The notes under the pieces were generated by a model. That model searched no databases and was not told the DNA's origin. It saw only the letters and a list, made by a program, of their open reading frames with translations. The translations under genes were made by a program, and so were the position numbers. Of a DNA stretch of 12,607 nucleotides, positions 1 through 6,354 are shown piece after piece. The DNA comes from Lentisphaeria bacterium UBA1784 (GTDB lineage Bacteria; Verrucomicrobiota; Lentisphaeria; Victivallales; Victivallaceae). Location: contig DCGG01000158.1 in NCBI GenBank assembly GCA_002315455.1, forward strand, positions 19,598 to 32,204, read 5' to 3'. How positions within the stretch are numbered: position 1 is the first letter of the stretch; the number at the start of each line of letters is the position of its first letter.

Positions 1-969
1 GCCCGCCGTTTCCAGTGTCTCCTCCGGGACCCCCAGCAGACGGTGTTTCAACTCGTTGGAGTAGGTGATGGCTCCACCGAGATAGACCTCGCTGGAACCG
101 GGGACGGCAGTGAGTTGCTTGCCGATCGTGCCACCGGTGCAGGATTCCGCCGTGGTCAGCGTGAGGTGCTTTGCCTTCAGCAGGTCGAGAACGTAGGGAG
201 CGAGGTGAAGCACGCCGGAGGGGAGGGCCTGCGCACCGATCCCGGCGCGGGCGGCCTCGATGGCCTGATCCACGGCGGCGGGATCCCGCCCGGAGAGGAA
301 GAGGGCGCACCCTTCCGCCTTGGCGGTACAGCCGAATTCCACCGGGAAGGGGGCGATGATGGGCGCAACGATCTTGCTCAGGAGGGATTCTCCCATGCCG
401 GAAGCGAGAAATCCCCGGGTGATGATGGCGTCTGTTCCGGCGAGGCGCTTCAACCGGGGAAGCAACTCCTCCCGCACCATGGGGCAGAATTCGCGGGGCG
501 GTCCGGGCAGCAGGAAGACGTTGCGGAGTTTCCCCGCGTAGTCGCAGCGGAAGAAAATGCCGGAGGCGGTCCCCCGGGGATTGGACAGCACTTCCGCGCC
601 TTCCGGGACCATGGCCTGCTTGTACTGGCTCTTCGCCGGATGGTCGATGCGGCGGCTGTGCCAGTAGGCTTCGATCTTGGCGCGCAGGGCGTCGTCCATG
701 GCGAGTTTCTTGCCGAAGAAGCGGCTGACGCACGCAAGGGTCAGATCGTCGGCAGTAGGACCGAGACCGCCGCAGACCACCAGCGTTTCGGCGGCGTGCA
801 TGGCTTCGGCGACGGCGCCGCAGATCCGTTCGGGGGCGTCTCCGGTACAGAGTTCCAGCGCGGGGGGAAGTCCGGCGGCAGTGAGCGTTTCGCCGAGAAA
901 GGCGAGGTTGGTGTTGACGGTACTGCCTTTGAGCAGTTCGTTTCCGGTGAAGAGGAGGGCGATGTTCAT
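1..969 (-). CDS. cinA: CinA-family protein (MoCF-like domain plus nicotinamide-nucleotide amidase domain), 3' end cut by window
   Basis: I translated this gene directly from the minus strand. It starts at ATG 969 and stays open for 323 codons to the window edge. CinA proteins are usually a little over 400 residues, so roughly the last 90 are missing. The N-terminal molybdopterin-binding-like (MoCF/COG1058) domain shows TGNELLKGSTVNTN at residues 8-21, GGLGPTADD at 67-75 and LPGPPREF at 154-161. The C-terminal PncC-type amidase domain begins with TAESCTGG at 273-280, which carries the presumed catalytic serine, then PGSS at 290-293 and GGAITYSN at 298-305. In this family the C-terminal domain deamidates nicotinamide mononucleotide for NAD recycling, and the N-terminal domain can hydrolyse ADP-ribose-like compounds. 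The competence link in the name comes from Gram-positive bacteria. The gene lies 35 bases after the last TadE-like gene on the same strand, so co-transcription is likely. No strong ribosome binding site is visible before the start. Confidence 0.93.
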   Translation of the reverse strand, partial: MNIALLFTGNELLKGSTVNTNLAFLGETLTAAGLPPALELCTGDAPERICGAVAEAMHAAETLVVCGGLGPTADDLTLACVSRFFGKKLAMDDALRAKIEAYWHSRRIDHPAKSQYKQAMVPEGAEVLSNPRGTASGIFFRCDYAGKLRNVFLLPGPPREFCPMVREELLPRLKRLAGTDAIITRGFLASGMGESLLSKIVAPIIAPFPVEFGCTAKAEGCALFLSGRDPAAVDQAIEAARAGIGAQALPSGVLHLAPYVLDLLKAKHLTLTTAESCTGGTIGKQLTAVPGSSEVYLGGAITYSNELKHRLLGVPEETLETAG

Positions 970-1004
970 GTGGTTAAACCTGATTTTTCGGGGACCGGCG
1001 AGAT

Positions 1005-1712
1005 TCACCGGTTCCTTGGCATATAGACTTGGTTGACGGGGGATTTGCTCAGATCGGTTTCTCTGATCCGCAGGCCGAACCAATCGTAGGTCTGGCCTTG
1101 GGAATAGTTTCCGCTGCTGCGGGGACTGTTATTGAAGATATCCGCCATGGTCTTGTAGGTGTTGCCGATACTCTCTCCCCGGACGAGTTGGGCGGCGTCC
1201 ATGGCGTTTTCGCCGCTGTTGAGTTCGTCGTTGTAATCGCCGGCGAGATCGGACGAGAATCCTTTGGGGGATAGCCACTTGTAGTCGTAGGTGAACTCAC
1301 GCTCCCTGCCGTTGACCATGGCTTTGCGGGGCGTCGGCGCGGAGACCGAATCGTCGTCAAAGGCGTTTCCTGCGCCGGCGATGGAGTTGTCGCCGGAACT
1401 GGTGGTCCGGTCGGCGGGGGTGAAGGGAATGACGATGGTACTGCCGTTGGAGAAGAGGTCCAGTTTGGTGTAGGTCCAGTCCCTGATCTCGCTGCCGGAG
1501 GCGAAGGATGCTCCTGAACTTGCGGTGTTGGCGGCGGATTCCGCGCGGTATTTGGCATCCAGCAGGATGCCGTTGTCGTCGTAGGAGACGGCGCAGAGAA
1601 AGATCATCCCGAGGAGAATCATGCCGAAGCCGATCAGCATCACCGCGAACTCCAGAGATGCCTGCCCGCGTTCCCCGAAGTGCCTGCGCAGAAGTTTTTG
1701 CCGGGAGTTCAT
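1005..1712 (-). CDS. TadE-like pseudopilin, 235 aa
   Basis: This is a small single-pass protein with a type IV prepilin-like N-terminus. After a basic leader (MNSRQKLLRRHFGERG) comes G16 and then QASLEF, so E21 falls at the +5 position expected after prepilin-peptidase cleavage. A hydrophobic helix follows at about residues 22-43. The rest (about 44-235) is hydrophilic, rich in Ser, Asn and Asp, and likely extracytoplasmic. This is the architecture of TadE-family minor pseudopilins. The same frame stays open upstream, but the ATG at 1712 is preferred: it overlaps the stop of the TadG-like gene by four bases (ATGA), has AAAGGA 11 bases upstream, and everything before it lies inside that upstream gene. 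Function beyond membership in a Tad-like pseudopilus or surface assembly cannot be said. The second domain is not one I recognise. Confidence 0.8.
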   Translation of the reverse strand: MNSRQKLLRRHFGERGQASLEFAVMLIGFGMILLGMIFLCAVSYDDNGILLDAKYRAESAANTASSGASFASGSEIRDWTYTKLDLFSNGSTIVIPFTPADRTTSSGDNSIAGAGNAFDDDSVSAPTPRKAMVNGREREFTYDYKWLSPKGFSSDLAGDYNDELNSGENAMDAAQLVRGESIGNTYKTMADIFNNSPRSSGNYSQGQTYDWFGLRIRETDLSKSPVNQVYMPRNR

Positions 1713-3736
1713 AGCCGCGACGGTCCTTTCTGGTCGTCGGCTTTGCGGTCGTGGCCGCCGTAGCCGTCGCCTTGCCTGTGGACGTTGCCGCTGTTGTAGA
1801 GAAGCGTCGGGTCCTTTTCTGCATTGGTGACGATGTGGCCGGCTGCCGTCACCACGTAATATTGCCGCTTGGAGCCGGGGAGATAGACTCTGGTGGCGGT
1901 CCCGCCGTTGACGTAATCCACCACCTGTATGCTGTTGGAATCGCCGAGTAGCGGATTGAGGATGGAAGAACTCAACTTCGGCATCTGGAACCAGCCGGGC
2001 CCGGCGGAGTTCTGCCGGCTGTACGCCGTGGAACTGATAGCATCCGGCCATCCTTTGAGGTTGTCCTTCCATTCCCGGTCGAAGGCGCTCTCGTCGAAGG
2101 CGGGATTCCAGCCGTAGTACCGGAATTTCGGCCCGTTGGCCAAGGTTTTCAGGTCATCCAGATATTCCGGGTTCTCCGGCGGATCGGTGACGCTGAAGAG
2201 GGAGGTCTGCCCCGCCAGCCAGCCTAGGAACTGCTCCAGCTCGGAGAAGGTCTCATACAGCACTTTGAACCCGTAGGGCACCGGCATGTAGGTGGGGACC
2301 AGCGCCGCCTCCGTGAAAACCGGCAGGATCACCGGAATGGCGATGGGCGGCAGTTCTTCCTCCAGTTCTCCGAGGACCTTGGCGATGGAGCCCGGACGGT
2401 AATCCCCGGAGGTGTCCACGCTCTGGCTGTTGGTCCCCCGGAGACTGCCGATGCGGTAGGTACGGTTCTGCCGGAGTTTCAGTATTTTGTCGAGGGTGCC
2501 GACGTCTCTCAGGTCGACCTTCCTGTTCTGGTAACAGCGGGAGCAGAAGAGCGAAGTGCGGCCGGCATTCACGTATCCTTCGGCGTAGGCGGCGGGACCT
2601 TCATAGTGGTATTGAGATTTGACGTTTCTCCGGAGGGCGCCGCCTCTGTACCAGTATTCGTAGTGGGAACTGTCGTAGTCGCGGTAACGGTTGCGGTAGT
2701 ACTCCGGATACCAGAAGGCGTCGTAACACATCCACTGCATGCCGTCGGGCAACTCGGTCTGGTCCTGATAAACGTCATTGCGTCCGGAAGCGGATTCCAG
2801 CATTTTGGGGACCTGCCGGTCCTGATCGTCGTAGTTGGCGTAACCGCTGACTCCGGCGAAATTCAGACTGACGCCCAGAGTGAAGATCTCGCTCTCCTCC
2901 GGGAACCGGACGTGGGAAAAGTCCACGTCCCACCACATTTTGGCGTACTCCGCGTCGGAGAAGGGGTAGCCGTTGGTCTGGATCACGAAGTTCCGCAGAA
3001 TGTTCCAGTAGTTCTGCGAGGAGACCGGCGGGTCCGCTACCTGAATGGCGGACCGCAGTTCCCGGATCGCTTCGTAAAAATTCTCGCTGGCCAGTTCCGT
3101 GGGATAGACCGTGGGGGAACCGGTCATGCGGACGTTGGGATAGACGGCGATGCCGTTGTTGATGATGGATTCCACCAGATCGGTGTAGGGCCCTCTCCAG
3201 CGGTAGCCGCTGATGACGTCCTTGGTCCCGGCGGCGTTGTTTGCGCTCTCCCGGTAACGGGCGTCGCTCCGGAGTTTCTCCACGTAGCGGGAGATGTCGC
3301 CGTGGGCCGGAAGCCCGTTGCTTTTCGCGGCCTGCTGGGCGGCGGCGAAGCCCACCAGCGGCCCCAGAAATGCCACCCGGGTCTGCATTTCGGAGAGGTG
3401 GTCGATCCGGCACCGCAGGGCGGCTTTCCGCTCCTCCCGCTGTCGGGGCAGGGGATCGGGCCACTGGACCTCCCCCTCCAGAAGGAGCGCGCAGGCCTTG
3501 ATGAGATTCAGTTCGCCGATGAGGTTCAGCGACTCCTTCTGCCACTGGGCTCCGGCGAGGGCGGCGGCCTGCTGGCCTGTCTCCACCTTGAGTTTCGCCT
3601 TGATGACCGTGTGCATGTCGAAGAGGATCAGCGAGGAGAGCGCAAGCACCAGCAACATCACCACGCCCAGCAGAAGGGTCTGCCCGGACTCATGCTTCCG
3701 CGCCCGGAGGTCAGGATGGTTCCAAAGCCGCCTCAT
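1709..3736 (-). CDS. Large TadG-like (Flp pilus assembly TadE/G-like) membrane-anchored protein, 675 aa
   Basis: The N-terminus has a basic segment (residues 1-15), then ESGQT and a single hydrophobic helix at about 20-40, followed by a KAKLKVETGQQAAALAGAQ segment at 47-64. This matches the putative Flp-pilus-assembly TadE/G-like start (the Tad domain, in which the residues after the helix form the start of a long stalk). Position +5 after the GQ motif is Leu, not Glu, unlike the two flanking TadE-like proteins. The remaining 600 residues are predicted to be outside the membrane. They contain an aromatic- and Arg-rich stretch at 338-363, a lone CxxC at C398-C401, and a Pro-rich segment at 461-488. 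I recognise no von Willebrand A domain, although many TadG proteins have one. The start is well supported: ATG at 3736 shares one base with the upstream stop, and GGAGG lies 10 bases before it. The product is probably a pseudopilus tip, anchor or surface protein. The specific role is unknown. Confidence 0.72.
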   Translation of the reverse strand: MRRLWNHPDLRARKHESGQTLLLGVVMLLVLALSSLILFDMHTVIKAKLKVETGQQAAALAGAQWQKESLNLIGELNLIKACALLLEGEVQWPDPLPRQREERKAALRCRIDHLSEMQTRVAFLGPLVGFAAAQQAAKSNGLPAHGDISRYVEKLRSDARYRESANNAAGTKDVISGYRWRGPYTDLVESIINNGIAVYPNVRMTGSPTVYPTELASENFYEAIRELRSAIQVADPPVSSQNYWNILRNFVIQTNGYPFSDAEYAKMWWDVDFSHVRFPEESEIFTLGVSLNFAGVSGYANYDDQDRQVPKMLESASGRNDVYQDQTELPDGMQWMCYDAFWYPEYYRNRYRDYDSSHYEYWYRGGALRRNVKSQYHYEGPAAYAEGYVNAGRTSLFCSRCYQNRKVDLRDVGTLDKILKLRQNRTYRIGSLRGTNSQSVDTSGDYRPGSIAKVLGELEEELPPIAIPVILPVFTEAALVPTYMPVPYGFKVLYETFSELEQFLGWLAGQTSLFSVTDPPENPEYLDDLKTLANGPKFRYYGWNPAFDESAFDREWKDNLKGWPDAISSTAYSRQNSAGPGWFQMPKLSSSILNPLLGDSNSIQVVDYVNGGTATRVYLPGSKRQYYVVTAAGHIVTNAEKDPTLLYNSGNVHRQGDGYGGHDRKADDQKGPSRL

Positions 3737-4266
3737 CAGTCCGCATCCTCCAGAAAGAGTTTGGAGTGGTCGAAGCCCTTGGTGGTCGCGTTCGGTATGG
3801 GATTTTCGGCGATGCCGAGGAACTTCTCCAGCCCGGGCCAGATCAGAGGAGAGTTGAAGAGGATGACGCTGCTGGAAATGAAGTTGTCCCCGTAGTCGCC
3901 GCAGAGATAGATCTCGGGATCGTCATTTCCCTGTGGATACCAGTTGGCGTACCAGACTCCGCTGGCATCGCCGTTCAGCATGTAGTTCAAGGCGTCGGCG
4001 CGTTCGTCACCGCTGGTGTTGCCCATGCTGTCGCCGCTGGCGACGATGGCTGCCACCCGGGCGCTGCGGCGGACGAGGTTGAGGCGGTAGCCGAGGGTCA
4101 TTCCCTTGGCCGCGTAGAAACTGGAGTACTGGCAGACCAGACGGTTGACGGCCCAATGGTAGATCTGAAGCATGCAGAGAAACGCGAAAAAAAGCGCGCA
4201 GATCACGGCCATGGATTCTACCAGGACCGCGCCCCGCATCTGTTGTTTTTGCCGCTTCCGGATCAT
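3736..4266 (-). CDS. TadE-like pseudopilin, 176 aa, first gene of the Tad-like cluster
   Basis: The protein has a short basic leader (MIRKRQKQQMRG), then AVLVES with E17 at +5 after G12, and a hydrophobic helix at about residues 13-35. This is a prepilin-like N-terminus of the TadE type. The rest is a small soluble domain with a YANWYPQGND segment near 106-115 and two cysteines (C45 and C122). Three in-frame ATGs are possible at 4329, 4287 and 4266. The one at 4329 falls between the -35 and -10 boxes of the likely promoter and so cannot be in the transcript. The one at 4287 has no ribosome binding site. The one at 4266 has AAAGGCGGGA upstream and gives the most typical leader, so I chose it, but 4287 (183 aa) is not excluded. 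The stop shares one base with the start of the TadG-like gene, implying translational coupling. Confidence 0.75.
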   Translation of the reverse strand: MIRKRQKQQMRGAVLVESMAVICALFFAFLCMLQIYHWAVNRLVCQYSSFYAAKGMTLGYRLNLVRRSARVAAIVASGDSMGNTSGDERADALNYMLNGDASGVWYANWYPQGNDDPEIYLCGDYGDNFISSSVILFNSPLIWPGLEKFLGIAENPIPNATTKGFDHSKLFLEDAD

Positions 4267-4297
4267 CGGGATCGTCCCGCCTTTCATGCTTGAAGAT

Positions 4298-4340
4298 GTT
4301 GCGCAGTATATATTATACTGCCGCAACACCGAAAAAACAA
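4298..4340 (-). promoter_or_regulatory. Sigma70-like promoter with inverted-repeat operator upstream of the Tad-like cluster
   Basis: Read on the minus strand there is TTGTTT (4340-4335), a 17-base spacer and TATAAT (4317-4312), so transcription should begin near 4305, about 40 bases before the ATG at 4266. The -10 box lies in an inverted repeat whose arms are GTTGCGCAGTATA (plus strand 4298-4310) and its complement at 4314-4327, with one extra base in the second arm and a 3-base loop. The -35 box is weak (3 of 6 consensus bases), but the -10 is perfect. A repeat centred on the -10 would suit a repressor site. It could also form a hairpin if transcription starts further upstream. Confidence 0.6.
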
Positions 4341-4533
4341 GGCGGAATCCTTCAACTTCCCTGCCGGGAATTCTTCAACCGGCGGGGAGGATGACGGCGC
4401 GGCGGGATCATCGGCGGCAGATACGATTTTGCGGCAAGGAACCTCTCGTTCCGGAGGGGGCGCCGGACCGGCGCTCCGTCCCGGAGGGATCGTCCGCTTG
4501 CCGCAAGCAGAAGATCGAATGGCGCGGGGCGGC
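4341..4533. other. Intergenic region between the dehydrogenase stop and the Tad-like promoter
   Basis: No credible gene is visible. Downstream of the dehydrogenase (minus strand) there are three small GC-rich palindromes: GCTTG/CAAGC at 4496-4508, GCGCC/GGCGC at 4460-4474 and GGAAC/GTTCC at 4438-4452. None is followed by a T-run, so I cannot call an intrinsic terminator. They may slow polymerase or protect the 3' end. Confidence 0.4.
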
Positions 4534-5640
4534 TCAGTCGGCCACCACCGCCACCTTGATCCCTTTCATCTGCACGTTGGTCTCCAGCGCTTCCTTGATT
4601 TGGGAGAGGGGGAAGTGGTGGGTGACGAACTGCTCCACCGGCAGGCCGATGGCCTTGGCCCGGCGCAGGAAGTCGAAAGTGGTGGGATAGTCCTGCGGAG
4701 TATAGACCCAAGAACCCACTGCCGTCACCTCCTTGTTGCAGAGGTCGTAGTGGGGATTGATGGCGCAGGTGCCGCCGTCGAGGAAGAATCCCACTTCGCA
4801 GAGACCGCCGCCGCGGCGGATCATTTTCCAGACGGAGGCATGGGCCGCGGGGACTCCGGTGCACTGGAAGGCGAATTCCGCACCCAGACCGTCGGAGACC
4901 TTTCTGATCTCCTCCACCAGCGCTTCGGTGCTGGCGAACTTGGTGAAGTTGAAGGTGTGTCCGGCGCCCAGCGTTTTGGCGATCTCCAGCCGGTTGTCGT
5001 TGCCGTCGAGGGCGATGATGTTCTCGATGCCGAGGGTCCGGATCACCGCCATCACCATGAGGCCGATGGGACCGCAGCCTTGGATCAGGACCGAGGTGTT
5101 GAACTTCAGCAGTCCGGTGGTTTTGGCGCGTTCAACGCAGTGGACCGCCACCGCCGCCGGCTCGATGAGCATGCGCTGATCCAGGGTCATCCCGGTGACG
5201 TTGAAGAAGGTGGAGCCCTTCCGGATTACCATGTGAGAGGCGAAGTAGCCGTTGAGATGGATGTCGTCGTCGGGGAAAAGACCATAGACGCCGCAGCGTT
5301 CGCAGAGGTTGGTGCGGGCGGGGGTATTTTTGCAGGCGGGGCAGTCGCCGCAGGGAATGATGCAGGTGACGATTTTGTCGCCCACCTTCACGGGCTTGCC
5401 GGCGGAATCGAACTTCACGTTTTTGCCGATGCGGATGATTTCGCCGGAACCCTCGTGGCCCAGCACCACCGGGCAGAGACCGAAGGGATCGCGTTTGTAT
5501 TCGTGGCCGTCGGTGCCGCAGACGCCGCAACCTTCCACCTTGATCAGGATCTGATCGTCGTCGATCTCGGGGATGGGGTACTCCCGGAACTCGAATTCTC
5601 CGGGCTTCACGAGGTAGGCCAGTTTTGCCATTTCACTCAT
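4534..5640 (-). CDS. Zinc-dependent medium-chain alcohol/polyol dehydrogenase, 368 aa
   Basis: This is an NAD(P)-dependent oxidoreductase of the medium-chain dehydrogenase superfamily, close to the sorbitol/threonine/alcohol dehydrogenase group. Catalytic-zinc motifs are C41-GTD, G61-H62-E63 and E160 in the IEPAAVA segment. The structural zinc lobe has C97, C100, C103 and C113, but the last spacing is nine residues instead of the usual seven, with an extra C116 nearby. The Rossmann motif G188-x-G190-x-x-G193 is followed by D212 at the end of the second strand, which favours NAD over NADP. Length fits the family. The start at 5640 (MSEMAK) has GGAG ten bases upstream; ATG 5631 (MAKLAY) is an alternative. 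The longer open frame to 5718 would overlap the likely promoter and is rejected. The gene stands alone between a divergent intergenic region and the Tad-like cluster. The substrate cannot be fixed from sequence; a sugar alcohol or similar glycan-derived alcohol would fit this type of organism. Confidence 0.9.
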   Translation of the reverse strand: MSEMAKLAYLVKPGEFEFREYPIPEIDDDQILIKVEGCGVCGTDGHEYKRDPFGLCPVVLGHEGSGEIIRIGKNVKFDSAGKPVKVGDKIVTCIIPCGDCPACKNTPARTNLCERCGVYGLFPDDDIHLNGYFASHMVIRKGSTFFNVTGMTLDQRMLIEPAAVAVHCVERAKTTGLLKFNTSVLIQGCGPIGLMVMAVIRTLGIENIIALDGNDNRLEIAKTLGAGHTFNFTKFASTEALVEEIRKVSDGLGAEFAFQCTGVPAAHASVWKMIRRGGGLCEVGFFLDGGTCAINPHYDLCNKEVTAVGSWVYTPQDYPTTFDFLRRAKAIGLPVEQFVTHHFPLSQIKEALETNVQMKGIKVAVVAD

Positions 5641-5709
5641 TTCAACGATTCTCCATTGTTTTGCGGCGCGTTCGGGCGCCGGAGGTGATAGTTTTTTTAC
5701 AACGGGTGA

Positions 5710-5738
5710 AATATACACCTTGATGCGGAAATTTTCCA
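5710..5738 (-). promoter_or_regulatory. Likely promoter of the dehydrogenase gene
   Basis: On the minus strand TGGAAA (5738-5733) is followed after 17 bases by TATATT (5715-5710). Each hexamer differs slightly from consensus. Transcription would start near 5703, giving a leader of about 60 bases before the ATG at 5640. A small palindrome, GGTG-N7-CACC (5705-5719), covers the -10 box and might be an operator half-site pair. Confidence 0.4.
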
Positions 5739-5877
5739 GTCACCGGCCCCGTTTCTTACCTGACGCCGTGCAAAATTTGATATTGAGAAACAGGTTGCGG
5801 CCGGGCACTCATCCGGGAATTTTTCCCGCTGCACAGGAAAAATATGCGGAAAAAATGCTCTTTTTTTCAAAACAGCA

Positions 5878-5906
5878 CTTTCATCCCGGGAAAACCGTGT
5901 TATATT
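5878..5906 (+). promoter_or_regulatory. Weak candidate promoter on the plus strand
   Basis: CTTTCA (5878-5883), a 17-base spacer and TATATT (5901-5906) give a moderate -10 box with a poor -35 box. Transcription would begin near 5913 and could feed the possible structured RNA and the folate cyclo-ligase gene, or a very short RNA ending at the hairpin at 5939-5962. Confidence 0.25.
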
Positions 5907-5938
5907 AGAGACAGCGTTTTTTCGCTTTTGAAATATCT

Positions 5939-5962
5939 GGCGCCGGGTCGCGCTGTTTTTTT
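5939..5962 (+). terminator. Terminator-like hairpin with T-run, no gene before it
   Basis: GGCGC (5939-5943) can pair with GCGCT (5950-5954, one G-T pair) over a six-base loop. One G and seven Ts (5956-5962) follow. The stem is short, so this is tentative. It has no coding gene upstream on its strand. It may end a short transcript or act as an attenuator for the downstream genes. Confidence 0.35.
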
Positions 5963-6071
5963 GCCGTTTCTGACCGGGAGAAAGTCCGGGCGGAGACGGG
6001 AGGGACGGCGAAGTCCGGGTGCCGCCGGGAGAGTTCACCCCCCGCAGAGGTTTCAGGACGGGTTCCGGGAG

Positions 6072-6290
6072 CGGACTGGAAAGAGGAGACGTGCAGAGAG
6101 CGAATGAGTGTTCAGGTCCATCCTGCCGCCGGGTGCCGAAGCGGTGCCGATGCGGGCGGACGGCCTGATCGAAATAGAGCGGGGTGCCCTTGAAAAGGGT
6201 CCCGCGGAACCGTTACCACAGGATGAAGTCTATCCTGAAAGACGGAGATTCAGATTCCTTCCCTGCATGATTTTCCTCTCCATCGGTCCG
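6072..6290 (+). ncRNA. Possible structured RNA upstream of the folate cyclo-ligase gene (6S-like architecture, unproven)
   Basis: Nested complementary segments suggest one long folded RNA. An outer stem pairs CGGAC-TGGA-AA-GAG (6072-6085) with CTC-TCCA-TCG-GTCCG (6276-6290). A large open region follows. An inner stem pairs TTCAGG and CATCCTG (6111-6116, 6119-6125) with CAGGATG and CCTGAA (6219-6225, 6234-6239). Two hairpins sit on top: CCGCC/GGCGG (6126-6159) and GCGGG..CCCTT/AAGGG..CCCGC (6179-6205). A long rod with a central bubble resembles 6S RNA. In proteobacteria the 6S gene precedes ygfA, the family of the next gene here. I see no conserved 6S sequence that would prove it, and GC-rich DNA pairs easily. 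Alternatives are an mRNA leader or an unknown RNA. Confidence 0.25.
6132..6153 (+). repeat. Tandem 11-base direct repeat
   Basis: GGTGCCGAAGC (6132-6142) is followed directly by GGTGCCGATGC (6143-6153), ten of eleven bases identical. It lies in the loop of the first apical hairpin of the possible RNA, so it may be structural or a recent slippage duplication. Confidence 0.6.
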
Positions 6291-6354
6291 GTTTCAGGAT
6301 CGTCAGTTTCTCCTCCGCGCCCGGTGTCCCCCCCCGAAATTTTGAAGGATGTTT

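Larger units (their letters stand above)
5739..6071. other. Divergent intergenic region, left part: AT-rich then GC-rich, no gene recognised
   Basis: Open frames here (for example 5697-6038 on the minus strand and 5844-6107 on the plus strand) have no family features, poor starts and low-complexity composition, so I do not call them. From 5760 to 5930 the DNA is clearly AT-richer than the neighbouring genes. From 5965 it becomes purine- and GC-rich, with the direct repeat AAGTCCGGG at 5982-5990 and 6011-6019. Promoter-like and terminator-like elements in it are listed separately. Confidence 0.4.

Noticed and set aside
43..1026. 327-codon open frame on the plus strand at the left end
   Set aside because: It is the antisense of cinA, whose conserved motifs read through on the minus strand.
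2606..3895. 429-codon open frame on the plus strand, antisense to the TadG-like gene
   Set aside because: The minus-strand genes overlap neatly at starts and stops and have ribosome binding sites and prepilin-like N-termini. The plus frame has none of these.
4429..5688. 419-codon open frame on the plus strand, antisense to the dehydrogenase
   Set aside because: The dehydrogenase has all zinc and NAD motifs. The antisense frame is Gly/Asp/His-rich shadow sequence.
5965..6310. Possible RNase P RNA, from GGGAGAAAGTCCGGGC at about 5976 and complementary CTGAC/GTCAG ends
   Set aside because: The first block lacks a base of the conserved motif, the P2-P3 region before it is missing, and no ACAGAA...GGCUUA block is seen near the 3' end.
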